Shown piece after piece: positions 1-8,209 of a stretch of DNA of 64,000 nt; the stretch's first letter is position 1; every line of letters starts with the position of its first letter. Under the pieces are notes generated by a model. That model did no database searches. It saw only the letters and a program-made list of their open reading frames with translations, and was not told where the DNA came from. Source of the stretch: an uncultured bacterium. GTDB taxonomy: Bacteria > Planctomycetota > UBA1135 > GCA-002686595. Where the stretch lies: NCBI GenBank assembly GCA_938083085.1, contig CALLKX010000048.1:1-64000 (forward strand), written 5' to 3'. The translations under genes and the position numbers were made by a program.

Positions 1-1646
1 CCGAGGAGCACCAGCGCTCGTGCGCGCAGCACGAGCGCGAGCACGGGCCGGTACAGCCGGAGGAGGACTCTGGCCAAAGGTCCGTGCCCGCCCGCGTCCG
101 AGGCCGGGCCGGCCCCGCGCAGGAGCAGACGGCAGAGGGCCGGGGTGACCGTCAACGCCACGGCGAGGGAGGCGAGCAGCGCGACCACGAAGGTGGCTCC
201 GAGCGGGCGGAAGAACTTGCCCTCGAGACCCTCCAAGAACATGAGCGGCAGAAACGCCAGGGCGAGGATAAAGGTGGCCTGGACCATGGCGGGCCGGATC
301 TCTCCGGTCGCCGAGATGACCACATCGGGGACCGCGCGACGTTCACCGTCGGGCCGCGCGCGGTTGATCCGTAGACGCCGCAGGACGTTCTCCACGTCGA
401 TGATCGCGTCGTCCACGAGCACTCCGATGGCGATGGCCATGCCGCCCAGCGTCATCACGTCGAGACCTCCACCTGTGGCGCCCAGCCAGAGCGCCGTGAT
501 CCCGAGCGAGAGCGGCAGTGCACAGAGGGCGATGAGGGCGGTGCGCAGGTTGAGCAGGAACGCCAGGAGCACCGCGCTCACGACCACCGCCGCCTCGAAG
601 GCCACGGCCCGTACCCGCGCCACGGCTCGCTCGATGAATGACGCATGCCGCGCGAAGCGCGCGTCAATACGCGCGCCGCGGGGCGGGCTCGAGCCGGCGA
701 GGACCTCGTCCACCGCCGCCGTCACGTCGAGGGTGTTGGTCCCGGGGGCCTTGGTCACCCCGAGGATCACCGCCGAAACGGCGCTTGCAGGGGCACCTTG
801 GCTCCCAAGGGCGACCGCCGCACTCCCCCGGCGCGGAGCGCCCTGGATCGCGATCTCCGCCACGTCGGAGACTCGCACCGGACGGCTTCCCCCCGTCCTC
901 AGCACCGCTGAGGCGAGGTCGGCCTCGCTCTCCACGCGCGCACGCTGCGCCACCTCGAGCTCGCGGCCCGCGTCATCCGGCAGGTACCCGCTGCTCCCGG
1001 TACTGTGGGCTCTCCCCACGGCCTCCGCGAGTTCACCGAGGGAGACATCGAAGGCCCGCATGGAGCTTTGGTCAGCGATGACCGCCAGCTCCGGCAGCCT
1101 CCCCCCCATGACCGAGATCTGCGCGACGCCGGGAACCGAGAGCAGCCGCGGGCGAAGCTCAAACTCTGCCCAGGCTCGCAGCTCGAGCCCGGCGGGGTCC
1201 TCCTGGGTCGCCACCAGGGTGACCTGGACGATCTCACCGGTGAGCGAGGCCTCGGGGCCCATGGCCGGGATCAGGCCCGGCGGGAGGTCACGCGCCACGG
1301 TGGTCAGCCGCTCGGCGACCCGCTGACGCGCGGCCTCGATGGGCGCACCGTCCTCGAAGTCCACGTAGGTGATCGACAGTCCGCTGACGCTTGAGGAGCG
1401 CACCCGGTCCACGCCACGGGCGCCCAGCATGGCGCGCTCCACCGGCATGGTCACCAGACGCTCAACCTCCTCCGTCGCGAGGCCGGGCGCCTCGGTCATC
1501 ACCGTCACCCGGGTGCCCTCGAGGTCCGGGAAGACATCCACCGGCAGTCGGGCCAAGGCGCCCAGCGCCACGGCGAGGAGGCCAAGCGCGACTGCGACCA
1601 CCGCCGCCGCGTTGCGTACGCAGACCGTGACCAGCGAGGTCAGCAT
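1..1646 (-). CDS. Efflux RND transporter permease subunit (CzcA/CusA-AcrB type), 3' part missing
   Basis: Inner-membrane proton-driven pump of a tripartite efflux system; about 548 codons are in the window and the C-terminal half lies beyond its left edge. The reading begins MLTSLVTVCVRNAAAVV, a first membrane helix, followed by the porter domain (residues 45-330) with the family-typical PGLATEEVERLVT stretch. TM4 contains GVLVDDAIIDVENV, where D412 and D413 correspond to the proton-relay aspartates of RND pumps. The ATG shares its A with the TGA of the adaptor gene (TGATG), so translation is probably coupled. The adaptor is histidine-rich and the operon starts with a cysteine-rich exported protein, which favours heavy-metal over drug substrates. 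That is inference: the TM4 signature VDDAIIDVEN also occurs in non-metal RND pumps. Confidence 0.9.
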   Translation of the reverse strand, partial: MLTSLVTVCVRNAAAVVAVALGLLAVALGALARLPVDVFPDLEGTRVTVMTEAPGLATEEVERLVTMPVERAMLGARGVDRVRSSSVSGLSITYVDFEDGAPIEAARQRVAERLTTVARDLPPGLIPAMGPEASLTGEIVQVTLVATQEDPAGLELRAWAEFELRPRLLSVPGVAQISVMGGRLPELAVIADQSSMRAFDVSLGELAEAVGRAHSTGSSGYLPDDAGRELEVAQRARVESEADLASAVLRTGGSRPVRVSDVAEIAIQGAPRRGSAAVALGSQGAPASAVSAVILGVTKAPGTNTLDVTAAVDEVLAGSSPPRGARIDARFARHASFIERAVARVRAVAFEAAVVVSAVLLAFLLNLRTALIALCALPLSLGITALWLGATGGGLDVMTLGGMAIAIGVLVDDAIIDVENVLRRLRINRARPDGERRAVPDVVISATGEIRPAMVQATFILALAFLPLMFLEGLEGKFFRPLGATFVVALLASLAVALTVTPALCRLLLRGAGPASDAGGHGPLARVLLRLYRPVLALVLRARALVLL

Positions 1647-3361
1647 CAGTCTTCCTCGGCGTGGAACGTACCGTCAGCGTGGAAGTGTCCGCCGCTCTGG
1701 ATGGCTCCCTGGGCGGCGAGGCCGAGGCGGCCTGCGCCCCTGGCGACCACGCGATTCCCCGGCTCGATCGGGCTCTCCACGAAGGTCCACTCCGGGCCCT
1801 CCTCGATCACGGTGACCGCCACGGCGATCAACTCCATTGTCGTCGCAGGATTCTCCACCCAGACGATGCGCTCTGCCCCGTCTCGGCGGAGCGCCGCGGT
1901 GGGCACCGCCAGGCGTGACGAGGGAACGAGGTTCGAGACCGTCGGTTCGACGCCAGGGGCCAGCGAAGCCGCGGCGCGCTCGAGACTCGCCGCCACGCGG
2001 GTCCGCGCCTCCTCCGCCACCACACCGGCCTCGAAGGTCACCGTGACCACCGAGCTGCCGCTCGAGCTTGTCGAGGCCGTCCCAGCGACCCCGCCGCTCC
2101 TCGCCAGCGCGTCCTCGAGGGGGCGGCCCACCAGCTCCTCCACCTGCTCCGCCGAGAGCCCCTCCGCCGAGGTGGTGACCTCGACGCTCGGACCGGGTGC
2201 TGGAATCGACACGATCACGGAGAGCCCCGGGCGCGCCCAGAGCGGCGCGGCAGCGCCGCTGAAGAACGCGAAGACCTCTGCGCTGCGCTCGCGCGCGTCG
2301 GCGGTCAGCCCGGAGCGGAGGGTCGCCGCCACCGCGCCGCCCGTCCCGCTCGCAGAGCGAACCTGAACCCGCGAGCCCTCGGTGAGGCGCGAGAGATCCG
2401 CCTGGAACACCGCGCCCCTCACCTGAACCGCGCCGCGCCGCCGCACGCGCACGACGGGGTCCCCTGCCTCGGCCCACGCGCCGTCCGTGGTCTCGAGGGA
2501 CAGGACCTGGCCGGGCCGCTGCGCGCGCACCTCGATGCGGTCGATGGTCCACCAGCTCCGCCCGTCGCCATCGTCCCCCACGACCACCGCGCCGTCGCCG
2601 CCGATGAGCTCAGCCACGGGGACGCCGGTGAGCGTCGCCGCCCTTGCCAGGAGGGACTCCCTGCGGGCCTCGGCTGACGTGCGACTCGCGAGCCGCTCGG
2701 CCCGATCCACGGCCAAGCGGGCCCCGACCTCCTGGGCCTCCGCCAGCCGAGCACGGGCGTCCAGCAGGGACGCCTGAGCGTTGACCAGCGCCGCCGCCTG
2801 GCCACCACCCGCATCCCGGATCGCGTCCAGTTGCTTGAGCCGATCCGACCAGCGCCCCTCAAGGGCCGACAGCGCCTCCTCGTGCCGATGATGCGCGAGC
2901 TCGAGGTGCTGCGCCTCTTCGAACCATGCCACGTGTCCCTCCAGCTCGGCACGGACCGCCGCGAGCTCCGCCTGCAGCGAACGCCACGAGGGCGCGTCGA
3001 TACGGAACAGCAGCTCGCCCTCCCCGACCTCGCTGAGGGGGAGCGCCACGACCTCGACCCTGCCGTCGAGGGGGGCGGCGGCCACCTGCAGGGCATCAAA
3101 GGCGGGCTCGACCGCACCCGGGAACTCGAGCAGCGGGCCCCGCCCGCGGAGCTCCGCCTCCACGAGCACCAGCCCCAACGCCTCTCGCCCCTCCGCGTTC
3201 AGCAGCATGGACCGAGCCCCGCCGGGCTTCACCTCCTCGCCGTGGTCATGTGCAGCGTCGTTCGCGTGATCGGTGGAGGCCGGCGCCCCGCCGCCACAGG
3301 ACGCGGCGAGGAGCAGACAGAGGGCGAGGGTGCGCCCCTTGGGTGGGTCCAGTTGCATCAT
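1646..3361 (-). CDS. RND efflux periplasmic adaptor lipoprotein (HlyD/CusB type) with pump-like insert
   Basis: Membrane-fusion subunit that bridges the pump and the TolC-like channel; 571 aa, longer than the usual 350-420. Start: ATG at 3361 overlaps the TGA of the channel gene as TGATG; an in-frame GTG sits one codon upstream. A lipoprotein signal is visible (LLLAASC then GGG). The order is: barrel-sandwich part (about 75-120), long alpha-hairpin rich in Ala/Arg/Glu (about 125-240), second half-lipoyl and beta-barrel (about 255-385), then a membrane-proximal domain (about 483 on). Between the last two, residues about 392-482 resemble the porter segment of the adjacent pump (EGLSAEQVEELVGRPLEDAL in the adaptor, PGLATEEVERLVTMPVERAM in the pump). 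His-rich ends (AAHDHGEE near the N-terminus, GGHFHADGTFHAEED at the C-terminus) suggest metal binding. Confidence 0.9.
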   Translation of the reverse strand: MMQLDPPKGRTLALCLLLAASCGGGAPASTDHANDAAHDHGEEVKPGGARSMLLNAEGREALGLVLVEAELRGRGPLLEFPGAVEPAFDALQVAAAPLDGRVEVVALPLSEVGEGELLFRIDAPSWRSLQAELAAVRAELEGHVAWFEEAQHLELAHHRHEEALSALEGRWSDRLKQLDAIRDAGGGQAAALVNAQASLLDARARLAEAQEVGARLAVDRAERLASRTSAEARRESLLARAATLTGVPVAELIGGDGAVVVGDDGDGRSWWTIDRIEVRAQRPGQVLSLETTDGAWAEAGDPVVRVRRRGAVQVRGAVFQADLSRLTEGSRVQVRSASGTGGAVAATLRSGLTADARERSAEVFAFFSGAAAPLWARPGLSVIVSIPAPGPSVEVTTSAEGLSAEQVEELVGRPLEDALARSGGVAGTASTSSSGSSVVTVTFEAGVVAEEARTRVAASLERAAASLAPGVEPTVSNLVPSSRLAVPTAALRRDGAERIVWVENPATTMELIAVAVTVIEEGPEWTFVESPIEPGNRVVARGAGRLGLAAQGAIQSGGHFHADGTFHAEED

Positions 3362-4656
3362 CACTCTTGCTCCTCGTTCGTTCCGTGCGGCGCGTGAAGC
3401 GCCGCGAGTTCCATGCGCGCCACCAGCTCCTCACCGAGGAGCTGGAGTCGTTCGAGCTCGGCGGCCTGGCGCCGCTCCATGGCATCCACCAGCAGGAAGG
3501 GGCGGAGGTCGCCCAGGGCCAGGAGCTCGGAGAGAATGGACTCCTGCTCCAGCGCCAGCGGAAGGAGGCCCTGCTCGACCGGCGCGCGCCGGCCGCGGGC
3601 CGAGCGCATGGCACGGCGCACGCGCTCCTCGCGCTCAAGGGCGCGCTCGAAGGCGAGCTCATAGGCCTGGGCCGCGACCTCCCTTCGGGCGACGGCCTGG
3701 GCCAGGGCGCCGAGGCCGCGGTTCCACAGAGGGATCGGGATCTGGAGTCCGAAGAGGACCCGCCTCCCGCCCCCCTCACGGCCGGCTCCCGCCCCCAGGC
3801 TCGGCTCGATGAAGCGGGCCCGGTGGGCCACGTTGACCGCGGCCTCCGCGACCTCGAACGCCGCAGCTGCAGCGACCAGCTCAGGCAGCTCCCTGCTGAC
3901 GGTCCCCTCCGGCTCGCCGGCGTTGTCCTCGATCATGAGGGGCTCGAAGGCGACAGGCCCGCCACCGCGCAGCCCAAGGGCGTGCAGCATCCTGAGCTCC
4001 AGGTCCTGCGCCCGCTGGCTCGCCGCGACCGCGCGGCGCTCTGCGTCGATGCGCGCGAGCCGCAGGAGCCCGCTCTCCACCGTCCCGAGGTTGCCGGTCT
4101 CCACGAGGACCTCGATCCGCTTGAGGGGCCCGGCGAGGTCCTCGGCCAAGGTCCGGTTGGAGCGCTCTTCCGCGAGCGCAACGGTCCAGGCCACCCAGTC
4201 CGCCTCGAGGCTCCGCGCCCGCTCGAAGACCAGCCGCTCCGCCCGGGCCACCGCGAGACGGGCCTGGGCGTCCAGCCGACTCGCCAGCGCGTGCTGCCGG
4301 CCGGCGATGGCCAGCGGGACCTGGATCAGCACATCGAGCTCGTCGAGGGCCCCGCTGGAGAGGGCGTTCGCGAGGTCCAAGTTCAGCGTCGGGTCCGGCC
4401 AGAGCCCGGCGTGCTCTCTTCCCGCAAGGGCGGGGAGCTCCCTGGCAAAGGCGAGCTGAAGCTCCGGGTCGAGCACCGGGAGCAGCTCCCTCGCCTGCTT
4501 GAGGGTGAGCCCGCCCGAGGTGGGGATCTCGACGCGGGCCTCACGGAGGTCCCGGCGCTCGGCGATCCAGTCGAGATCGACCGGTCGCGGCGGGGGCGCG
4601 GCGCAGCACGGGAGCGCGGCGAGCAGCAGGAGTGAAGCGCGGGAGCGGAGTCGCAC
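3361..4656 (-). CDS. TolC-family outer-membrane efflux lipoprotein (CusC type)
   Basis: Outer-membrane channel of the tripartite efflux complex, 431 aa, near the family norm. It starts at GTG. The signal sequence ends in LLAALPCC, a plausible lipobox, so the channel is probably lipid-anchored. The family hallmark AGLWPDPTLNLDLANA, a version of the conserved N-P segment in outer-membrane efflux proteins, follows about 65 residues later. The remainder is alternating helical hairpins rich in Ala, Arg, Glu and Leu, with a second repeat (GAGAGREGGGRRVLFGLQIP) in the second half. The gene lies 93 bp downstream of the small cysteine-rich gene and is translationally coupled to the adaptor gene by a 1-nt overlap. 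Confidence 0.9.
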   Translation of the reverse strand: MRLRSRASLLLLAALPCCAAPPPRPVDLDWIAERRDLREARVEIPTSGGLTLKQARELLPVLDPELQLAFARELPALAGREHAGLWPDPTLNLDLANALSSGALDELDVLIQVPLAIAGRQHALASRLDAQARLAVARAERLVFERARSLEADWVAWTVALAEERSNRTLAEDLAGPLKRIEVLVETGNLGTVESGLLRLARIDAERRAVAASQRAQDLELRMLHALGLRGGGPVAFEPLMIEDNAGEPEGTVSRELPELVAAAAAFEVAEAAVNVAHRARFIEPSLGAGAGREGGGRRVLFGLQIPIPLWNRGLGALAQAVARREVAAQAYELAFERALEREERVRRAMRSARGRRAPVEQGLLPLALEQESILSELLALGDLRPFLLVDAMERRQAAELERLQLLGEELVARMELAALHAPHGTNEEQE

Positions 4657-4749
4657 GGATTCAGGGGGCAGGGACTTCGAAGGATACGGCGGGTACCGGC
4701 GCAGAGACGCTCGGCGAACGGGCCAGGGGGTTCCCCGGCGCTCCGCCGA

Positions 4750-5208
4750 TCAACGAAGGACCTGGACCGTCACGCGGTGTCGCAACGCGGCGCTCCGCGA
4801 GGGTGGAGCCGCTCGTGGCGGCGCGCGGCGACGCGCGCGCCTCGGTGCCTCCGATGGGCTTGTCCACCGGGCGAGGCTCGACTCCGCGGCCTCTGCGGTC
4901 AGCGATGCGAAACACTTCCCCCCCTCGAGGTCCACCGGCAGAGCCTCCTCCGCCACCAGCTCAAGGTCCACGCACACCTCCGAGTCGAGCGGCGCGCCAG
5001 GCTCATCCGGGGCCGCCGGGAGGTCGCTCTTGGGATCCTCTGCATGGTGACCGCAGCCACAGCTGGTCTCGGCAGGGGTCGCATCCCGACCGCCGGGGAT
5101 CCCCAGGCAAAGCTCTACGCCGCCCACGGGCGCCATGGCGGCGAAGGCCTGCAGGAGGAGCAGCAGAGGTGCGATGAGACGAAGCATCTCTTTGTTTTTC
5201 GGCTTCAC
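4750..5208 (-). CDS. Small exported cysteine-rich protein leading the efflux operon
   Basis: About 152 aa, not assigned to a named family. The favoured start is GTG at 5208, preceded by a GGGGGCGGC stretch, giving a basic N-terminus (KPKNKEMLRL) and a hydrophobic signal segment (IAPLLLLLQAFAAMAP). ATG at 5187 is the alternative. The mature part has cysteines in pairs and singly (VELCLG, ETSCGCGHHAED, SEVCVDL, GGKCFAS) and the acidic segment VCVDLELVAEEALPVDLEGG; the last 40 residues are Arg/Ala-rich. It sits directly upstream of the channel, adaptor and pump genes in the same orientation. A periplasmic metal-binding accessory role, comparable in position to CusF, is inferred from context and the CGCGHH motif, not from homology I can name. 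Confidence 0.6.
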   Translation of the reverse strand: MKPKNKEMLRLIAPLLLLLQAFAAMAPVGGVELCLGIPGGRDATPAETSCGCGHHAEDPKSDLPAAPDEPGAPLDSEVCVDLELVAEEALPVDLEGGKCFASLTAEAAESSLARWTSPSEAPRRARRRAPPRAAPPSRSAALRHRVTVQVLR

Positions 5209-5371
5209 GCCGCCCCCGGTCAAGCAGAGCCACGGAATCCCGGCGGCTCCGCTCCCGCCCCCCCCACGGAGCCCCCAGGAGCGCCGCCTGCCCGCACGAC
5301 TCGGCTCCAGTCAGCCCCACCCGACCGATACCGGCCCAGGGAAGCGCCTCGACGGCCGCGAGCGCGGAGCC

Positions 5372-7864
5372 TCAGCGGCCGATGCGCTTCGCCCGCACGA
5401 AGTTGGTCAGGATCCGGAAGACAGAGGTGTCGAAGACCTCGGCCGAGGCGGCGGAGGTGGACTTCCACCACTTCTCCTCCCCCAGCGTCCGCAGCTGGAG
5501 CGGCTTCAGCCCCATGTGGTTCACCGCGAAGGCCTGCCGGTCGATGGGCTTCTTCAGCCCGGTCGCCGCGCTGAACCCCTGCTCCTCGAAGTGGTTCGCC
5601 GTATCGAGCACCGTGCCGTGTCCCATGCGGAACCAGGCTGCCAGGTCGCCGGACCCGTGCTTGGTGGCGGCGCTGGGGCTGTCGAGCAGGACCTCGACGC
5701 GCTCTGGATCAAGGACCTTGATCAGGTGCGCGCCAACGAGGCTGTAGTAGGGCTGCACGCCGCCATCGAACACGCCGCGCAGGAAGGGTGACGCGGCCCC
5801 CGCACGGGTCGGGACGGCGTACACGTTGTCCATCACCTCCTGCGGCCAGGGGAACTTCGCCACCAGCGCAGGGAAGCTCCGCTGCACCGTGTTCGTCAGG
5901 GACCAGCAGGAGGTGAAGAGCGCACCGCCGGAACGGACGAACCAGCGGACGGCCTCCACGTCGGCGGGCGCGATCTCTCCGGTGCACCCGACCATGAGGA
6001 TCGCGCCGGGGTGAAGCCGGGACGCCTGCACCCGCCCCGCGGGCGCGATGCGGAACTTGATGCCGAGGCGCTTCAGCACCTTCTCGATGTGATCTCCGCG
6101 ACCCGGAATCACGATCACATCCAGGCCCTGGTAGATCGCCGCCTCGTTCACGCTGTACCCGTAGCGCTTCTGGAGATCACGCTGCTCGGCCTTCGTCCGG
6201 AAGGTGGCGCGCTTCGCGTTCTCTTCCCACCACGCCGGCCAGTCCTCGGGCTTCATCACCATGCCGCTGCGTCCGGAGAACGCGAGGAGCGCGCGGTGGG
6301 CCGTCTCCACGACGCAGGAGTGCTCGTCCTTCAGGGCCGCGAGCAGCGGCGCCACGCAGCCAGGCCGTGAGAGCTGGGCCATGCCCTCCGCCGCGGACGC
6401 TCGGAGCTGCCACTGCTCGGAGCTCAGGAGCAGCTTCAGGGGCTCGAGGGCCGCGTCCGAACGAGTTCGCCCGAGCGCCACGGCTGCGGAGGTCGTGAGC
6501 GCCGGACCAGGATCTCCGGCGATGAACGCGACCAGCGCCGCCACCACCGGCGGCGCAGCCTCCGGTTGACCGAGGGCCACGGAAACGGCTTCCAGAACGC
6601 GCTCGCTGGCGCCGCCCTCGAGGAGCTCCAGGAGGGTCAACGCCGAGGGCTCGAGGGCGTCACGCTCGGCGCCGACCGTGAGGTCGACCGTGCCCGCGAG
6701 CAGCCCCACGAGCTGGAGCTGGACGCGGGCGTCCAACTCGCCGCCGAGGGCCTCCTCGGCGACGCGGCTGCCCACCTCGCCGAGGCTCCCCATGGCGTGC
6801 GCGGCCGCCGCTCGGGTCGGCACGTCCTCGGACCTGAGCAGCCGCTCCAGCCAGGGGCCAGCGCTCTCGGCGTCGACGGTCCCCGCGCCGAGGACCCGCG
6901 CCAGCCGCGGCCCGGCCTCGAGGGCGCCCGCGATGGGCTCCCCCCGCTCACCCTCGAAGCAGGCGACGAGGAAGCTCCGCGCGTCCGCCGGGGACATGGA
7001 CCGAAGGGCTCCGGCGAGGGCGCTCTCCAGCCGGCGCTCGATGACCGCCGGCAGGCCCATCGCCGCCAGCGCAGGACGAAGCACCACGGCATCCTCCGGC
7101 GTCGGTGCCTCGGAGACCGCGTCGAGCGCCGCACAGACGATGGCGATGTCCCGCGGCTCGTCGAGCCGCTCCAGCACGAGGTCCTTTAGGGCCTCCGTTC
7201 GGACGGGACCTGCGCCCCGGGCCACGGAGACCATCGCTCGCGCCGCAGCGGGGCCGTCGACTGACTCCTTGGACTTCAGCCCCTTCGACAGTCTCTTCAC
7301 GTTCTTCGCCGCCGCCTTGGCCTCCATCCCGGGGGCGGTAGCAGAGGCCTCCACGCAGCAGGCGAGGGCCGTCGCGGCGACGAAGAAGGTCTTGCCCGAG
7401 CACTTCTTCAGCAGCGCAGCCGCGGCCGAACCATCGGTGCAGCCGCCGAGCAATCGCGCCGCGGAGATGCGCGCCTCCGTGAAGGGGGACTCCAGCGCGA
7501 CCTCGACCATTCCCTTCGTGATCGCCTTGTTGACCGGACGCCCCTCGAGGCCGCGGATCGCCGTGAGCACGACGAGCAGGTCCTCGTCACTGCGGGCCGC
7601 CTTCACCAGCGCCGCCTCGGCCTTCGGCGAGGCGTCCCCGGCGAGGTCGAGGGCCGCGCCCTGCCGGTCGGACGGGTCCTTGGAACGGATGTTCTTCAGG
7701 GCGTCCGATTGCGGAGCGGTCGCAGGGGCCGTGGCGACCTGCTGCCCGCCGGGCCACAGCTCCGCCGGGGAGTCCGCGGCGTGTCCGCGAACCGGGGTGA
7801 GGAGCCACGCAGCGGCGCAGAATGTGGCAAACAGGCGCACCTCGGTTCGTTGTCGTTGCTCCAT
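5372..7864 (-). CDS. Exported HEAT-repeat protein with C-terminal glutamine-amidotransferase-like fold
   Basis: 830 aa. The N-terminal signal peptide ends near VRGHAADSP. Residues about 50-560 are a run of roughly 35-residue amphipathic helical repeats (for example AALDLAGDASPKAEAALVKA and APLLAALKDEHSCVVETAHR), typical of HEAT solenoids, which serve as protein-interaction scaffolds. From about residue 583 a compact alpha/beta domain begins at VIVIPGRGDHIEKVLKRLGI and includes GAILMVGCTGEIAPADVEAV and VRSGGALFTSCWSL, the pattern of the class I glutamine-amidotransferase/ThuA-like fold, often found next to HEAT repeats in planctomycete exported proteins. A catalytic triad is not evident, so a carbohydrate-binding or structural role is as likely as an enzymatic one. 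ATG is preceded by GGAGGGGG about 8 nt upstream, one of the clearer Shine-Dalgarno sites here. Confidence 0.75.
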   Translation of the reverse strand: MEQRQRTEVRLFATFCAAAWLLTPVRGHAADSPAELWPGGQQVATAPATAPQSDALKNIRSKDPSDRQGAALDLAGDASPKAEAALVKAARSDEDLLVVLTAIRGLEGRPVNKAITKGMVEVALESPFTEARISAARLLGGCTDGSAAAALLKKCSGKTFFVAATALACCVEASATAPGMEAKAAAKNVKRLSKGLKSKESVDGPAAARAMVSVARGAGPVRTEALKDLVLERLDEPRDIAIVCAALDAVSEAPTPEDAVVLRPALAAMGLPAVIERRLESALAGALRSMSPADARSFLVACFEGERGEPIAGALEAGPRLARVLGAGTVDAESAGPWLERLLRSEDVPTRAAAAHAMGSLGEVGSRVAEEALGGELDARVQLQLVGLLAGTVDLTVGAERDALEPSALTLLELLEGGASERVLEAVSVALGQPEAAPPVVAALVAFIAGDPGPALTTSAAVALGRTRSDAALEPLKLLLSSEQWQLRASAAEGMAQLSRPGCVAPLLAALKDEHSCVVETAHRALLAFSGRSGMVMKPEDWPAWWEENAKRATFRTKAEQRDLQKRYGYSVNEAAIYQGLDVIVIPGRGDHIEKVLKRLGIKFRIAPAGRVQASRLHPGAILMVGCTGEIAPADVEAVRWFVRSGGALFTSCWSLTNTVQRSFPALVAKFPWPQEVMDNVYAVPTRAGAASPFLRGVFDGGVQPYYSLVGAHLIKVLDPERVEVLLDSPSAATKHGSGDLAAWFRMGHGTVLDTANHFEEQGFSAATGLKKPIDRQAFAVNHMGLKPLQLRTLGEEKWWKSTSAASAEVFDTSVFRILTNFVRAKRIGR

Positions 7865-8209
7865 GGCAGCGCCCCCTCCAGGGCGGTGGAATCATGCCAG
7901 AACCGAGCGGGCGCGTCGGCGAGCCTCCAGCGCGCGCGGGCGTCTGCGCTCCAATCGAGGAGACCCCGCCGGATTCCCCGGGCAATCGTTTGCCTGGCGA
8001 TCCCGTATCCATAAGGTTCGGACCCGGTTAGGCACCCTTCGCCTCGACCGGCTTTCCTCGCCCCAGGCCCCATCAGGTCGCGGCGAGGAGCCTCCCAGCG
8101 GGAGGAGCAGGATGAGGTGAGCGAGGTGCCCGGCTAGCCCGGAGTTTCCGCCCCTATGGCGGGACCCAGCCCCCCCTGAAACGGCATCACGCCGAATACC
8201 TGCCTCCAA
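7865..8209. other. Divergent intergenic region between the HEAT gene and glnN
   Basis: 345 bp without a convincing gene. It carries two short perfect hairpins, CCTCCC-AGC-GGGAGG at 8091-8105 and CCGCC-loop-GGCGG at 8148-8162, the second about 50 nt before the glnN start. I looked for the glutamine (glnA) riboswitch motif and did not find it. No tandem repeat is visible here, unlike most other gaps in the window. Confidence 0.5.

Noticed and set aside
7865-8209. Glutamine (glnA-type) riboswitch before glnN
   Set aside because: The conserved core of that motif is not present; only two simple hairpins are seen.
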